Shown here: positions 1 to 4,847 of the stretch, in pieces
Layout: the number at the start of each line of letters is the position of its first letter
How positions within the stretch are numbered: the stretch's first letter is position 1
Source: DATDMG01 sp036518955
GTDB lineage: Bacteria; Actinomycetota; Actinomycetes; Actinomycetales; Kineosporiaceae
Reading direction: 5' to 3'
Assembly: GCA_036518955.1 (NCBI GenBank)
Contig: DATDMG010000038.1
Coordinates: 1 to 5,263, forward strand
DNA length: 5,263 bases
The notes under the pieces: generated by a model
What the model was told of the DNA's origin: nothing
Seen by the model: the letters and a program-made list of their open reading frames with translations, nothing else
Databases searched by the model: none
Translations under genes and position numbers: made by a program

Positions 1-265
1 GCGCGACGTCTGGCGGACGCTACGCACACTTGCCAGGCAGGCGGGTATCCCCCAGGCCGGCTCGATCACGCCGCACACCGCGCGCCGCACCGCGGGCACG
101 CTCCTGCTGGCCCATGGCGCCCCGGTGCAGCAGGTGTCCGACCTGCTGGGGCACCGGGACATCCGGACCACCAGGGACCGCTACGACGCGCACCGGCACA
201 AGCTTGACTCCTCCCCCGCCTACCTGCTCGCGGACATCCTCGGCGAGTCCTCCGCAAGGCCTTGA
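1..265 (+). CDS. Tyrosine recombinase / phage-type integrase, C-terminal part (5' truncated by window edge)
   Basis: This is the last 87 residues of a tyrosine site-specific recombinase, read from base 2 to the TGA at 263-265. The start lies outside the window. Visible catalytic-domain motifs are the HxxR box (HTARR, about residues 24-28), the LLGH box with its conserved histidine (about residue 50), and the tyrosine nucleophile in RDRYDAH about ten residues later. These are the second half of the R-K-HxxR-H-Y active site that cuts and rejoins DNA through a 3'-phosphotyrosine. The tail after the tyrosine (residues about 65-87) resembles the C-termini of actinobacterial integrases that end in a 'YLLADIL'-like helix. 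The fragment is in frame with no stop, so nothing here shows that the gene is broken. It converges on the toxin-antitoxin operon. Whether it is a Xer-like enzyme, a phage/ICE integrase or a transposon recombinase cannot be decided from this part. Confidence 0.9.
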   Translation, partial: RDVWRTLRTLARQAGIPQAGSITPHTARRTAGTLLLAHGAPVQQVSDLLGHRDIRTTRDRYDAHRHKLDSSPAYLLADILGESSARP

Positions 266-266
266 C

Positions 267-291
267 GCCAGCCCCCGGGACGCCCGGTGGC
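267..291 (+). terminator. Hairpin just after the integrase stop, possible terminator
   Basis: The arms GCCA (267-270) and CCGGG (275-279) pair with CCCGG (283-287) and TGGC (288-291) around the loop ACG, with GCCC (271-274) left as a bulge. It starts one base after the integrase TGA. There is no T-run, which is common for actinobacterial terminators but makes the call weak. The remaining bases up to 487, between the two convergent genes, hold no gene I can support. Confidence 0.35.
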
Positions 292-487
292 GGATGAACC
301 ACCGGCGGCAGGCAAGCCACTGACGCCGCTGACCGCGACCAAGGACCTCGACCGCAGTCAAGCCGCCGTCCTCGCCGGATTGCTCTGCGAGGCGCCCCAG
401 GTCGGGACCAGCCCCAGGGCCGGTAGGCCTCAGCAGCGCCGTCGGGGTCGACGTGGGCAGGTCGGCCAGGTGAGGCGGCTGGACTCG

Positions 488-862
488 CTACACCACCCGG
501 AGCGACACGTCGTAGCGCTCCACCTGGGCATCCCGGGACAGCAGAGTCAACCCCTCGCAGCGGGCCTGGGCGATCAACATCCGGTCGAACGGGTCTCGAT
601 GCAGCAACGGCAAGCTCCCCGCCTCGATGGCGTGCCGGGACCTGATCGGTAACTCGATGAGCCCGCAGCGGTCCAGCACATCGGGCAGGTCCGCCGCGCC
701 GGTGAGCTTGCCGAGCGACTGCTTGATCGAGATCTCCCAAACGGAGGCAGCGCTGAGGAAGACTTCGGCCTCGGTATCGATCGTCTCCTTCACCCCCGCC
801 GACAGTGCGTCGTCGTCCGTCAGCCACCACAGGACCACGTGCGTGTCCAGCAGCAATCTCAC
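488..862 (-). CDS. vapC: PIN-domain ribonuclease toxin of a VapBC-type system
   Basis: This 124-residue PIN-domain protein has the usual length for a VapC toxin, a Mg-dependent endoribonuclease that cleaves RNA (often tRNA or rRNA) when its antitoxin is lost. The acidic active-site residues are in place: D6 in LLLDTH, E43 in SVWEISIK, D90/D93 in HRDPFDRMLIAQA, and D111 in SRD. The LDTHVVLWWL start and the HRDPFDR box mark the subgroup that usually pairs with Phd/YefM-type antitoxins. The GTG start (860-862) overlaps the antitoxin stop as GTGA, so translation is probably coupled to it. The gene ends with TAG at 488-490. No active-site residue is missing, so it looks intact. The family assignment is firm; the RNA target cannot be read from sequence. 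Confidence 0.93.
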   Translation of the reverse strand: MRLLLDTHVVLWWLTDDDALSAGVKETIDTEAEVFLSAASVWEISIKQSLGKLTGAADLPDVLDRCGLIELPIRSRHAIEAGSLPLLHRDPFDRMLIAQARCEGLTLLSRDAQVERYDVSLRVV

Positions 863-1113
863 CGGCCCACCCCGAAATCATCGGCGATGGCCTCGTTGAC
901 AGTGCCAGAGTCCCAGTCCTCGGCCAGTTCCAGCCGACCGCGGAGCATCCCGCGCCCACGGCGCCGGACGACGCCAGTCAGGGGAACCACCTTGGCCACC
1001 GGCGTCCCAGCCCGGCTGATGATGACCTCTTCTCCCCGCTCGACGCGCTCGATGATCCGCGACAGCTGAGTCTTCGCATCATGGATATTGAAGCTCGCAG
1101 CCGGCTCACTCAC
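859..1113 (-). CDS. Phd/YefM-family antitoxin paired with VapC
   Basis: This 84-residue antitoxin has a Phd/YefM N-terminal dimerisation and DNA-binding domain: FNIHDAKTQLSRIIERVERGEEVIISRAGTP-type sequence with the typical GEEV-I-ISRAG-PVAK-VPL hallmark. A charged tail (about residues 50-84, with RLELAEDWDS and IADDFG) should wrap the toxin. I choose the GTG at 1111-1113 because AAGGAGGT (1121-1128, - strand) lies about 8 bases upstream. An in-frame GTG at 1120-1122, giving three more residues, overlaps that ribosome binding site and is unlikely. The stop overlaps the toxin start by four bases, the usual antitoxin-first order. In this family the antitoxin, alone and with the toxin, represses its own promoter; the palindrome at 1121-1139 is a good candidate site. 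Confidence 0.92.
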   Translation of the reverse strand: MSEPAASFNIHDAKTQLSRIIERVERGEEVIISRAGTPVAKVVPLTGVVRRRGRGMLRGRLELAEDWDSGTVNEAIADDFGVGR

Positions 1114-1120
1114 CTGACCC

Positions 1121-1139
1121 ACCTCCTTAGCTAAGAGGT
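1121..1139 (-). promoter_or_regulatory. Palindrome overlapping the antitoxin ribosome binding site, candidate operator
   Basis: On the + strand this reads ACCTCCTTAGCTAAGAGGT, an 18-bp perfect palindrome apart from one extra C. Its core CTTAGCTAAG is perfectly symmetric. The right-hand end on the - strand (AAGGAGGT, 1121-1128) is also the Shine-Dalgarno sequence for the GTG at 1113. A palindrome here is where Phd/VapBC complexes usually bind to repress themselves. It could also fold in the mRNA and hide the ribosome binding site. The autoregulatory role is inferred; the symmetry and the ribosome binding site are seen. Confidence 0.6.
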
Positions 1140-1200
1140 TAGTCCCCCTCCGGTGCGCCGATCAAGGCTGCCGCTGCCGCAGCATCCCACCGGCCGCCTT

Positions 1201-1254
1201 CCTTGCCGTCCGCGCTCGTCACGCCATGGCAAGGCTCGCTGTCACGATCAGCGA
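1201..1254. repeat. Two adjacent small inverted repeats in the gap upstream of the antitoxin
   Basis: CCTTGCC (1201-1207) pairs with GGCAAGG (1228-1234) across 20 bases. TCGCTG (1236-1241) then pairs with CAGCGA (1249-1254) across 7 bases. They lie in the 220-base gap between the frameshifted gene (stop 1361) and the antitoxin. The gap should hold the toxin-antitoxin promoter and perhaps the terminator of the upstream gene, but I see no convincing -10/-35 pair. The stems are short and their role is uncertain. Confidence 0.3.
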
Positions 1255-1360
1255 CGGCCGTGGGGCTATGGGATCACTCGCCCCTCGGACACGAACTCTA
1301 CGCACATAGGTGATGTTGGTTGGGTCTCCGCCAGGACCGTGTGTGATACGCGGTCGTAGG

Positions 1361-1656
1361 TCAGGCGGAGGCCCAGTTGTTGACCTCCGCCCGGTCGGTG
1401 GGGTCGGCGGCGCGGTGCCGGGCGAGCGTGCGGTCTGCCTCGGCGACCTGCCACTGCAGGGCGGTGGCCCGCGGATGTCGAGGTCGGGTTGGGCCTGTTC
1501 CAGGGCGGTCAGGGTGGCCGCGAGGTGCTCCGAAACCGCAGCCGTCCGAAAGATCAGCTGTTGCCGCCCGGAAGGGGCGCTCCGGTCCGTCAACATCCGG
1601 CCGGTGCCGGGGTCGCGCGTCAGGGCGAAGCAGTTCACTTCCGAGGCCGCTGTCAT
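1361..1656 (-). pseudogene. Small gene of unknown function, split by a frameshift near 1469-1473
   Basis: I do not recognise this protein. It starts at ATG 1654-1656 with AGGAGGG (1665-1671) 8 bases upstream, an excellent ribosome binding site. About 61 residues follow in the first frame (MTAASEVNCFALTRDPGTG..., up to QPDLDIR), with good actinobacterial codon use. After that this frame becomes a proline/arginine-rich, low-complexity string open to 1219. A different frame becomes clearly coding at about 1468: ATALQWQVAEADRTLARHR... to WASA, ending with TGA at 1361-1363. Nearly every codon there has G or C in the third position. Joining the two gives a protein of about 97 residues with a helical, charged C-terminal half. 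A one-base loss or two-base gain near the GGGCC run at 1466-1473 would explain it. It may be a real mutation or a sequencing error in a G/C run. The alternative, an intact 145-residue protein to 1219, is less likely. Confidence 0.6.
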
Positions 1657-1664
1657 GCCCGTCG

Positions 1665-1671
1665 CCCTCCT
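1665..1671 (-). promoter_or_regulatory. Strong ribosome binding site deciding the start at 1656
   Basis: AGGAGGG on the - strand lies 8 bases before ATG 1654-1656. It rules out the more upstream in-frame start at 1675-1677, which would place the site inside the coding sequence. Confidence 0.7.
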
Positions 1672-1742
1672 GACCATGACGGAGTCACGTCGAGCGCGAT
1701 CGGGCGCGACGCCCCGGCGGCGGCAAAGGAAGGACTGATCGG

Positions 1743-2189
1743 TCAGAAGGTGGCCCGCACCGCGGTCGAGCGCCGCGAACGGGCGCCGCTCCGCTGACCT
1801 GGCGGGTCAGCGGAGCGGCGCTCCCCCTCAACGGCGGCCGCCCTCGGACACCAGGACGGGCACAGCGGGGACGTCGTCCACTGGTTGCTCACCGACGGGG
1901 CCGGCACGTAGCCGGTCACCCCGTACCCGTTGGGCTGCCGGACGGTGACGGAGAACCACTTGTTCTGGCCCATCGCGGTGGGGCCCTGGGTCCAGCAGTT
2001 CATCCACACCTGGGTGCCGCTGTTCGCCCAGAAGTACCCCGGGGCGCCGGGCACGGTGTTGAAGTTGACACGGGTGTTGATGTACGAGTTGGCGTTGTCG
2101 CGGGTGTTCGCACTGGCCGCCGGCGCGGCGACGGCGCCGAGGCCCAACAGGGCCGCCGTGGCGAGCAGCGCCGCTCGCGAGCGCCCCAT
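1743..2189 (-). CDS. Small secreted protein with an SH3-like domain
   Basis: The start at ATG 2187-2189 gives a classic Sec signal peptide: MGRSR, a hydrophobic stretch ALLATAALLGLGAVAAP, and an AxA-type cleavage site after ASA (residue 27). The mature domain (28-110) holds YFWANSGTQVWMNCWTQG, KWFSVTV and GYGVTGYVPAPSVSNQW. This matches the small bacterial SH3-like secreted proteins of actinomycetes, with C65 and C110 probably forming a disulphide. Its ligand is unknown; such domains often bind cell wall. The natural end would be near C110. The frame instead runs on for 38 low-complexity Arg/Ser/Ala-rich residues through the hairpin at 1783-1821 to TGA at 1743. A frameshift just after C110 would stop at TGA 1828-1830, six bases before the hairpin, which fits better. 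An upstream TTG (2226-2228) is a possible alternative start. The phosphatase frame overlaps this gene completely. Confidence 0.75.
   Translation of the reverse strand: MGRSRAALLATAALLGLGAVAAPAASANTRDNANSYINTRVNFNTVPGAPGYFWANSGTQVWMNCWTQGPTAMGQNKWFSVTVRQPNGYGVTGYVPAPSVSNQWTTSPLCPSWCPRAAAVEGERRSADPPGQRSGARSRRSTAVRATF
1783..1821 (-). terminator. 17-bp perfect hairpin, probable transcription terminator of the - strand gene run
   Basis: GCGCCGCTCCGCTGACC (1783-1799) is the exact reverse complement of 1805-1821, with loop TGGCG (1800-1804). The pairing can be extended by a G-T and a G-C pair. This is the strongest stem-loop in the window. It has no T-run on either side, as is usual for actinobacterial terminators. 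It lies just beyond a TGA at 1828-1830 and should end transcripts coming from the SH3-like, phosphatase and methyltransferase genes. It may also act on + strand transcripts. If the SH3-like gene is read in its own frame to 1743, this hairpin would lie inside it. Confidence 0.7.
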
Positions 2190-2766
2190 GCGTCGACTCG
2201 GGCGGGATCCTCCCCGCCGGTGTGACAACGTTCTGCGGATGCTTGCTCGTCAGCGCCTGGCCAGGGTCGATGCCGAGCAGGTGCCGTTGCAGCATCCTGC
2301 CGATCATCTCGTGGCTGACGATGAGGGGCCCGCTGGCCGCGTGGAGACCCGGATCGGCAAGGGCCCGTCCTGCCCGCCGGTCAGCATCGGCGTAACTTTC
2401 CCCACCGGGGAAAGCCCAGCGGTACGTGTCGCCGGCCCTGCGAGCCAACTCTCCGGGGTGGCGTCCTTCGATCTCCTCGTCCGTCAGGCCGGCGAAGGCC
2501 CCGTGATGCACCTCCGCGAGGTGATCTATCACCGTGACCGGCACCCCGAGGTGATCCCCGACAATCGCCGCGGTGCGCAGGCAGCGCGACAGCGGGCTGG
2601 TGAAGATCTCGTCCACGCCCCTGCCCGCCAACGCGGTGGCGTACCGCCGAGCCTGGTCGGCGCCCAGAGGCGTCAGCGGCGAGTCCAGTTGCCCCTGCCG
2701 ACGCCGCTGGAGGTTCCGGTCTGCCCCGTGCCTGGCCAGAAATGCCTCCTCCCAGGGCCGCCGCAC
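1828..2766 (-). CDS. Histidine phosphatase (phosphoglycerate mutase superfamily), C-terminus replaced
   Basis: Residues 1-182 (2221-2766) are a clear histidine phosphatase domain, which removes phosphate through a phosphohistidine. Seen are RHG (12-14, nucleophile H13), QLDSPLTPLG (26-35), SPLSRC (57-62, R61), AEVHHG (84-89, acid E85), GGES (121-124), and VSHEMIGR (150-157, H152). All catalytic residues are kept. Substrate is not predictable; the fold covers sugar-phosphate, nucleotide and cofactor phosphatases. The GTG start follows the methyltransferase TAG directly, so translation is probably coupled by reinitiation. Family members usually carry about ten more residues after the HPQNVV strand. 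Here the sequence departs right after it, near 2221, and the frame stays open to TGA 1828 only because it runs antiphase through the SH3-like gene. Residues 183-312 are therefore probably not a real domain. Active-site residues are intact, but the C-terminus looks altered by recombination. Confidence 0.8.
   Translation of the reverse strand: MRRPWEEAFLARHGADRNLQRRRQGQLDSPLTPLGADQARRYATALAGRGVDEIFTSPLSRCLRTAAIVGDHLGVPVTVIDHLAEVHHGAFAGLTDEEIEGRHPGELARRAGDTYRWAFPGGESYADADRRAGRALADPGLHAASGPLIVSHEMIGRMLQRHLLGIDPGQALTSKHPQNVVTPAGRIPPESTHGALASGAARHGGPVGPRRRRRAGGQCEHPRQRQLVHQHPCQLQHRARRPGVLLGEQRHPGVDELLDPGPHRDGPEQVVLRHRPAAQRVRGDRLRAGPVGEQPVDDVPAVPVLVSEGGRR
2201..2218 (-). promoter_or_regulatory. Hairpin presenting a GAGGA loop in the leader of the SH3-like gene
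   Basis: GGCGGG pairs with CCCGCC around a six-base loop that reads GAGGAT on the - strand. The only Shine-Dalgarno-like sequence upstream of ATG 2189 (GGGGAGGA) is therefore split between stem and loop. It lies about 18-19 bases from the ATG, further than usual. The hairpin might shorten or control that distance, or be a chance feature of the recombined junction. Confidence 0.3.
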
Positions 2767-3576
2767 CTACCGATCATGCCCCATGCAGGACGACCGGGCC
2801 AGTGGGTAGCCGATCAGGTACGAGATGGGAAGGTCGAGGCCGTGGCGTGGGATGGTCCCGGTCTCCCAGGCGTAGTCCGGGTTGTCGAGGCCAGCTACCA
2901 GCGCGCGGAGCTCCTCGATGGAGTAGGTGCGAAGGTTCGACACGACGCCGTCCCAGGCGGTGACGATGGGGATTACCGGCAGCGGGTAGGTCAGGAGTAG
3001 CCGGAGAAGTCCGGGACGCTGCCGGGGAGTGGTCGTGAGCACCATGAACGGGACGATCACAAGAGTGCCCAGTATCGTGGTGATCCGTCGCTGGGACATT
3101 TCGAAGGCAGCGATCCCCTCCCGACGTCGGTAGGCGTCACGCATGATCCCGGCGGCGTCATCTGGCCGAAAGTGATGCAGCGCCGAGAAGATCGTGCGGA
3201 CACCGGTCAACCGAGCCGGGACGGCCCGAGCGTCAACGGGGTCCTGTTCGTAGCGGGTGTGGTCCGGGTCGATGGCCGACGCTGCCTGGCGTAGTGCCGC
3301 ATGGTCGGGGAACCTGTCGGTGAAGATCACTTTCACCGGGTTCCCCGCCGCAGCAAGGTCGGCGTGCAGATACGTCCAGGGCCCGGATCCGCCCGAGCAC
3401 AGGTCCACGACCTGGTCGGTCCCGGCATGTCTCAGCACCTTCTGCAGGATCGGCACCACCGATGCATAGACACGGCCTCCGACGATGAACGTCCGGAGGA
3501 AGTCCGTCGTCCCGGCACGAATCCAGCCTGGCAGCCAGGCCTGGTCTTCGAACTCGAACAGATGCCAGCGAGCCAA
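2767..3576 (-). CDS. Class I SAM-dependent methyltransferase-like protein with hydrophobic segments
   Basis: This 269-residue protein has a Rossmann methyltransferase core. Motif I is VVDLCSGGSG (56-65), with an acidic end of strand 2 at FTDRF (D87), a further D112 near the adenine pocket, and a motif IV-like FSALHHFRPDDA (130-141). The N-terminal HLFEFEDQAWLPGWIR and the late AWDGVVSNLRTYSIEELRAL (207-226) are features I associate with a family of uncharacterised actinobacterial methyltransferases. Two hydrophobic stretches (about 165-183 and 190-206) could anchor it in, or lay it on, the membrane. Substrate is unknown. The start is TTG 3574-3576, preceded by a G-run (GGGGGG) about five bases upstream. 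An ATG at 3587-3589 is in another frame and does not lead into the domain. The TAG at 2767-2769 directly touches the GTG of the phosphatase gene, in the same frame. Confidence 0.85.
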   Translation of the reverse strand: MARWHLFEFEDQAWLPGWIRAGTTDFLRTFIVGGRVYASVVPILQKVLRHAGTDQVVDLCSGGSGPWTYLHADLAAAGNPVKVIFTDRFPDHAALRQAASAIDPDHTRYEQDPVDARAVPARLTGVRTIFSALHHFRPDDAAGIMRDAYRRREGIAAFEMSQRRITTILGTLVIVPFMVLTTTPRQRPGLLRLLLTYPLPVIPIVTAWDGVVSNLRTYSIEELRALVAGLDNPDYAWETGTIPRHGLDLPISYLIGYPLARSSCMGHDR

Positions 3577-3643
3577 GAGGACCCCCCATGACCGGAGACC
3601 GTCAGACCAGCCGAGTACGCAGCCCGGTACCCCACCGTACGTT

Positions 3644-3688
3644 CAGATGATCAGCATACGATCACAAGTGGCTCACTGATCATGTCTG
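3644..3688 (-). promoter_or_regulatory. Inverted repeat in AT-richer intergenic DNA, possible operator/promoter of the methyltransferase operon
   Basis: ATGATCAG (3647-3654) is repeated inverted as CTGATCAT (3676-3683) across 21 bases. Each arm contains the palindrome TGATCA, and a third copy of GATCA lies between them (3660-3664). On the - strand a TATGCT (-10-like) abuts the arm at 3654, and a TTGTGA lies upstream of it but too close to be its -35. This stretch is visibly less GC-rich than its neighbours and lies 70-110 bases upstream of the TTG start. The repeat is seen; its binding by a regulator is inferred. Confidence 0.4.
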
Positions 3689-3719
3689 GTACCGGTGTGT
3701 GCATGACCACACGTCGTAA

Positions 3720-4130
3720 GATCATCTCAACCGCGCTGATCGCCTGGCCCGCTACCTCGTCGACCAGGCCCAGCACCTGGCGATCGGTACGCTCACCCGC
3801 CGGCTGTCGGCGATCGGCAAGGCCCACGTGCTGGCCAGGCATACCGACCCGGCCGACGACCCGTCGTCGGGAGGTGCTGCTCGGCCTGCGCCGTTAGCAC
3901 GGCATCGCCCGCCGCGGCGCGCCCCCTCGGGTGTGGACCTCCGAGGTCGAACGCATCATCGCTACCGCCCTCGTCGTCCCCACCACATCCGGTGCCCCGG
4001 CCAGGGCACCGCCGAGGTCCGCGGCCGGGCGCTGATCCTGCTCGTCTTCACCTCCGCGCTGCGCCGCAGCGAACTGGCAGTCCTTGACGTGACCGACCCC
4101 GGCCGGCCTGGTCGTGCCGGTGCCTGAGGG
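3720..4130 (+). pseudogene. Decayed tyrosine recombinase remnant (core-binding domain plus start of catalytic domain)
   Basis: Pieces of one integrase can be read by switching frames. Frame from 3720: RADRLARYLVDQAQHLAIGTLTRR then LSAIGKAHVLARHTDPADDP. A shift near 3865 leads to REVLLGLRR, a TAG at 3895-3897 where related proteins usually have a glutamate, then HGIARRGAPPRVWTSEVERIIATAL. A second shift near 3990-4010 leads to TAEVRGRALILLVFTSALRR followed by SELAVLDVTD, which holds the first catalytic arginine (ALRRSEL). A third shift follows near 4095 (GLVVPVPEG). Homology is lost by about 4135. The N-terminal SAM-like helices before RADRLARYL and the whole HxxR...Y half are missing. At least three frameshifts and one nonsense codon make it non-functional. 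It is not the missing half of the integrase at base 1, since it lies downstream on the same strand and looks like a different family. Confidence 0.8.
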
Positions 4131-4407
4131 ACGGACGCGGAGACCGTGGGCGAGAGTGCGCGGCGCACTCGGGAACTGACCTCGGAAAGGCCACCCGGCT
4201 GAGCCGAGTCGCGGGACCGTCCGGAAGGCCCGGGGTGGTTGGGCCCGGGTCGCGGTTGCTGCCGTTCGGCGGGGTGCCGGTGTCCCGGGGAAATTTTCAA
4301 CGGATATGGGCGCAGGTCGCTGGGCGGTGCCGCCAGCGGCTGATGTGGTGGGGTGGTGGGTACCGGTTGATGTCACGGCGTCGGCGGGCTGCGCGGATCT
4401 CGTTGTC

Positions 4408-4433
4408 GGTGTCGGATAGCGGTGTCGGATAGC
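4408..4433. repeat. Perfect 13-bp tandem duplication
   Basis: GGTGTCGGATAGC occurs twice in direct succession (4408-4420 and 4421-4433). The unit is not a multiple of three, so it would shift any reading frame through it. Flanking partial copies (TTGTCGG before, GGTGTCG after) suggest slippage at a short repeat. Confidence 0.85.
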
Positions 4434-4450
4434 GGGGTGTCGAGCTGGGT

Positions 4451-4476
4451 GGCCTCCGTCCTGCCGGCGACGGGCC
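4451..4476 (-). terminator. Hairpin directly after the small membrane protein gene, possible terminator
   Basis: GGCC..CGTC (4451-4460, with TC bulged) pairs with GACGGGCC (4469-4476) around the loop CTGCCGGC. It begins one base beyond the TGA at 4478-4480 on the - strand and would end the reductase operon. There is no T-run and one two-base bulge, so confidence is moderate. Confidence 0.45.
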
Positions 4477-4477
4477 T

Positions 4478-4834
4478 TCAGCGCCGTAGGGCTTTGATGA
4501 GGTGGATCAGGACGGTGCCGGCACCTACGCAGGTGAGCGTGAAGAGGGCCGCTTGGAGTGGGTCGTGGTGGCGCCACAGGCCGGCGGCGGCCAGGACGAG
4601 CCCTGCGGTGGCCGCCACGGTGGCGATGGCGGTGTGCAGGCGGGGCTGCTCGCCGTGGGGCCACTGAGGTGCCCCGGTCGTGTCGGCGGCGGGCTGGGGG
4701 TGTCGGCGGCGGTGGCCGGCCAGCGCCCGGCTGCGCCAGGGTGAGGAGTTGACGTGGCCGAGCCGGTGCAGCCCGATTGCGGCCAGCAGCAGCGGGTTGG
4801 CATAGCCGAGTAGGAAGATGCCTTCGAGGCTCAC
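4478..4834 (-). CDS. Small membrane protein in the nitric oxide reductase-like operon
   Basis: This 118-residue protein has three predicted membrane helices: about 5-22 (GIFLLGYANPLLLAAIGL), 68-87 (TAIATVAATAGLVLAAAGLW) and 93-113 (LQAALFTLTCVGAGTVLIHL). A polar, histidine/arginine-rich linker (23-67, with WPHGEQPRLH) joins the first two. It ends in a basic KALRR. I do not recognise a named family. The GTG start (4832-4834) lies 13 bases after the reductase stop, with GGAG (4842-4845, - strand) 7 bases upstream. The tight spacing indicates one transcript, and it may be an accessory or assembly subunit of the neighbouring haem-copper enzyme; that role is inferred only from position and membrane character. 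The histidines could bind metal, but nothing proves it. Confidence 0.75.
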   Translation of the reverse strand: MSLEGIFLLGYANPLLLAAIGLHRLGHVNSSPWRSRALAGHRRRHPQPAADTTGAPQWPHGEQPRLHTAIATVAATAGLVLAAAGLWRHHDPLQAALFTLTCVGAGTVLIHLIKALRR

Positions 4835-4847
4835 GAACCTGCTCCGC

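Larger units (their letters stand above)
4131..4477. other. Intergenic stretch without a recognisable gene
   Basis: About 350 bases between the integrase remnant and the stop of the small membrane protein gene. Frames here change character repeatedly and none gives a recognisable domain. It holds an unusually AT-rich patch (GAAATTTTCAACGGATAT, about 4289-4306), a 13-bp tandem duplication (4408-4433) and a hairpin (4451-4476). A short + strand stretch at about 4252-4315 (GGVPVSRGNFQRIW) faintly resembles a mid-catalytic-domain segment of integrases, too weakly to annotate. It looks like degraded DNA. Confidence 0.5.

Noticed and set aside
287..420. Possible small + strand gene starting at GTG 287
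   Set aside because: First 40 residues look mildly protein-like, but there is no ribosome binding site and the frame then runs antisense through the toxin gene.
66..959. Long open - strand frame across the integrase and toxin genes
   Set aside because: Arginine/glycine/proline-rich, antiphase to two well-identified genes; a product of high GC content.
1930..3000. Long open + strand frame (356 codons) opposite the SH3-like, phosphatase and methyltransferase genes
   Set aside because: No recognisable domain, and the opposite strand carries three proteins with clear motifs.
3651..3842. Small - strand frame opposite the integrase remnant
   Set aside because: Antisense to recognisable integrase sequence; no ribosome binding site or domain.
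4235..4330. Possible further integrase fragment (GGVPVSRGNFQRIW)
   Set aside because: Resemblance to a mid-catalytic integrase segment is faint, short and without flanking motifs.
3894..4664. Open - strand frame of 256 codons
   Set aside because: Low-complexity Arg/Pro/Ala sequence running across the integrase remnant and out of phase with the small membrane protein; no domain or ribosome binding site.
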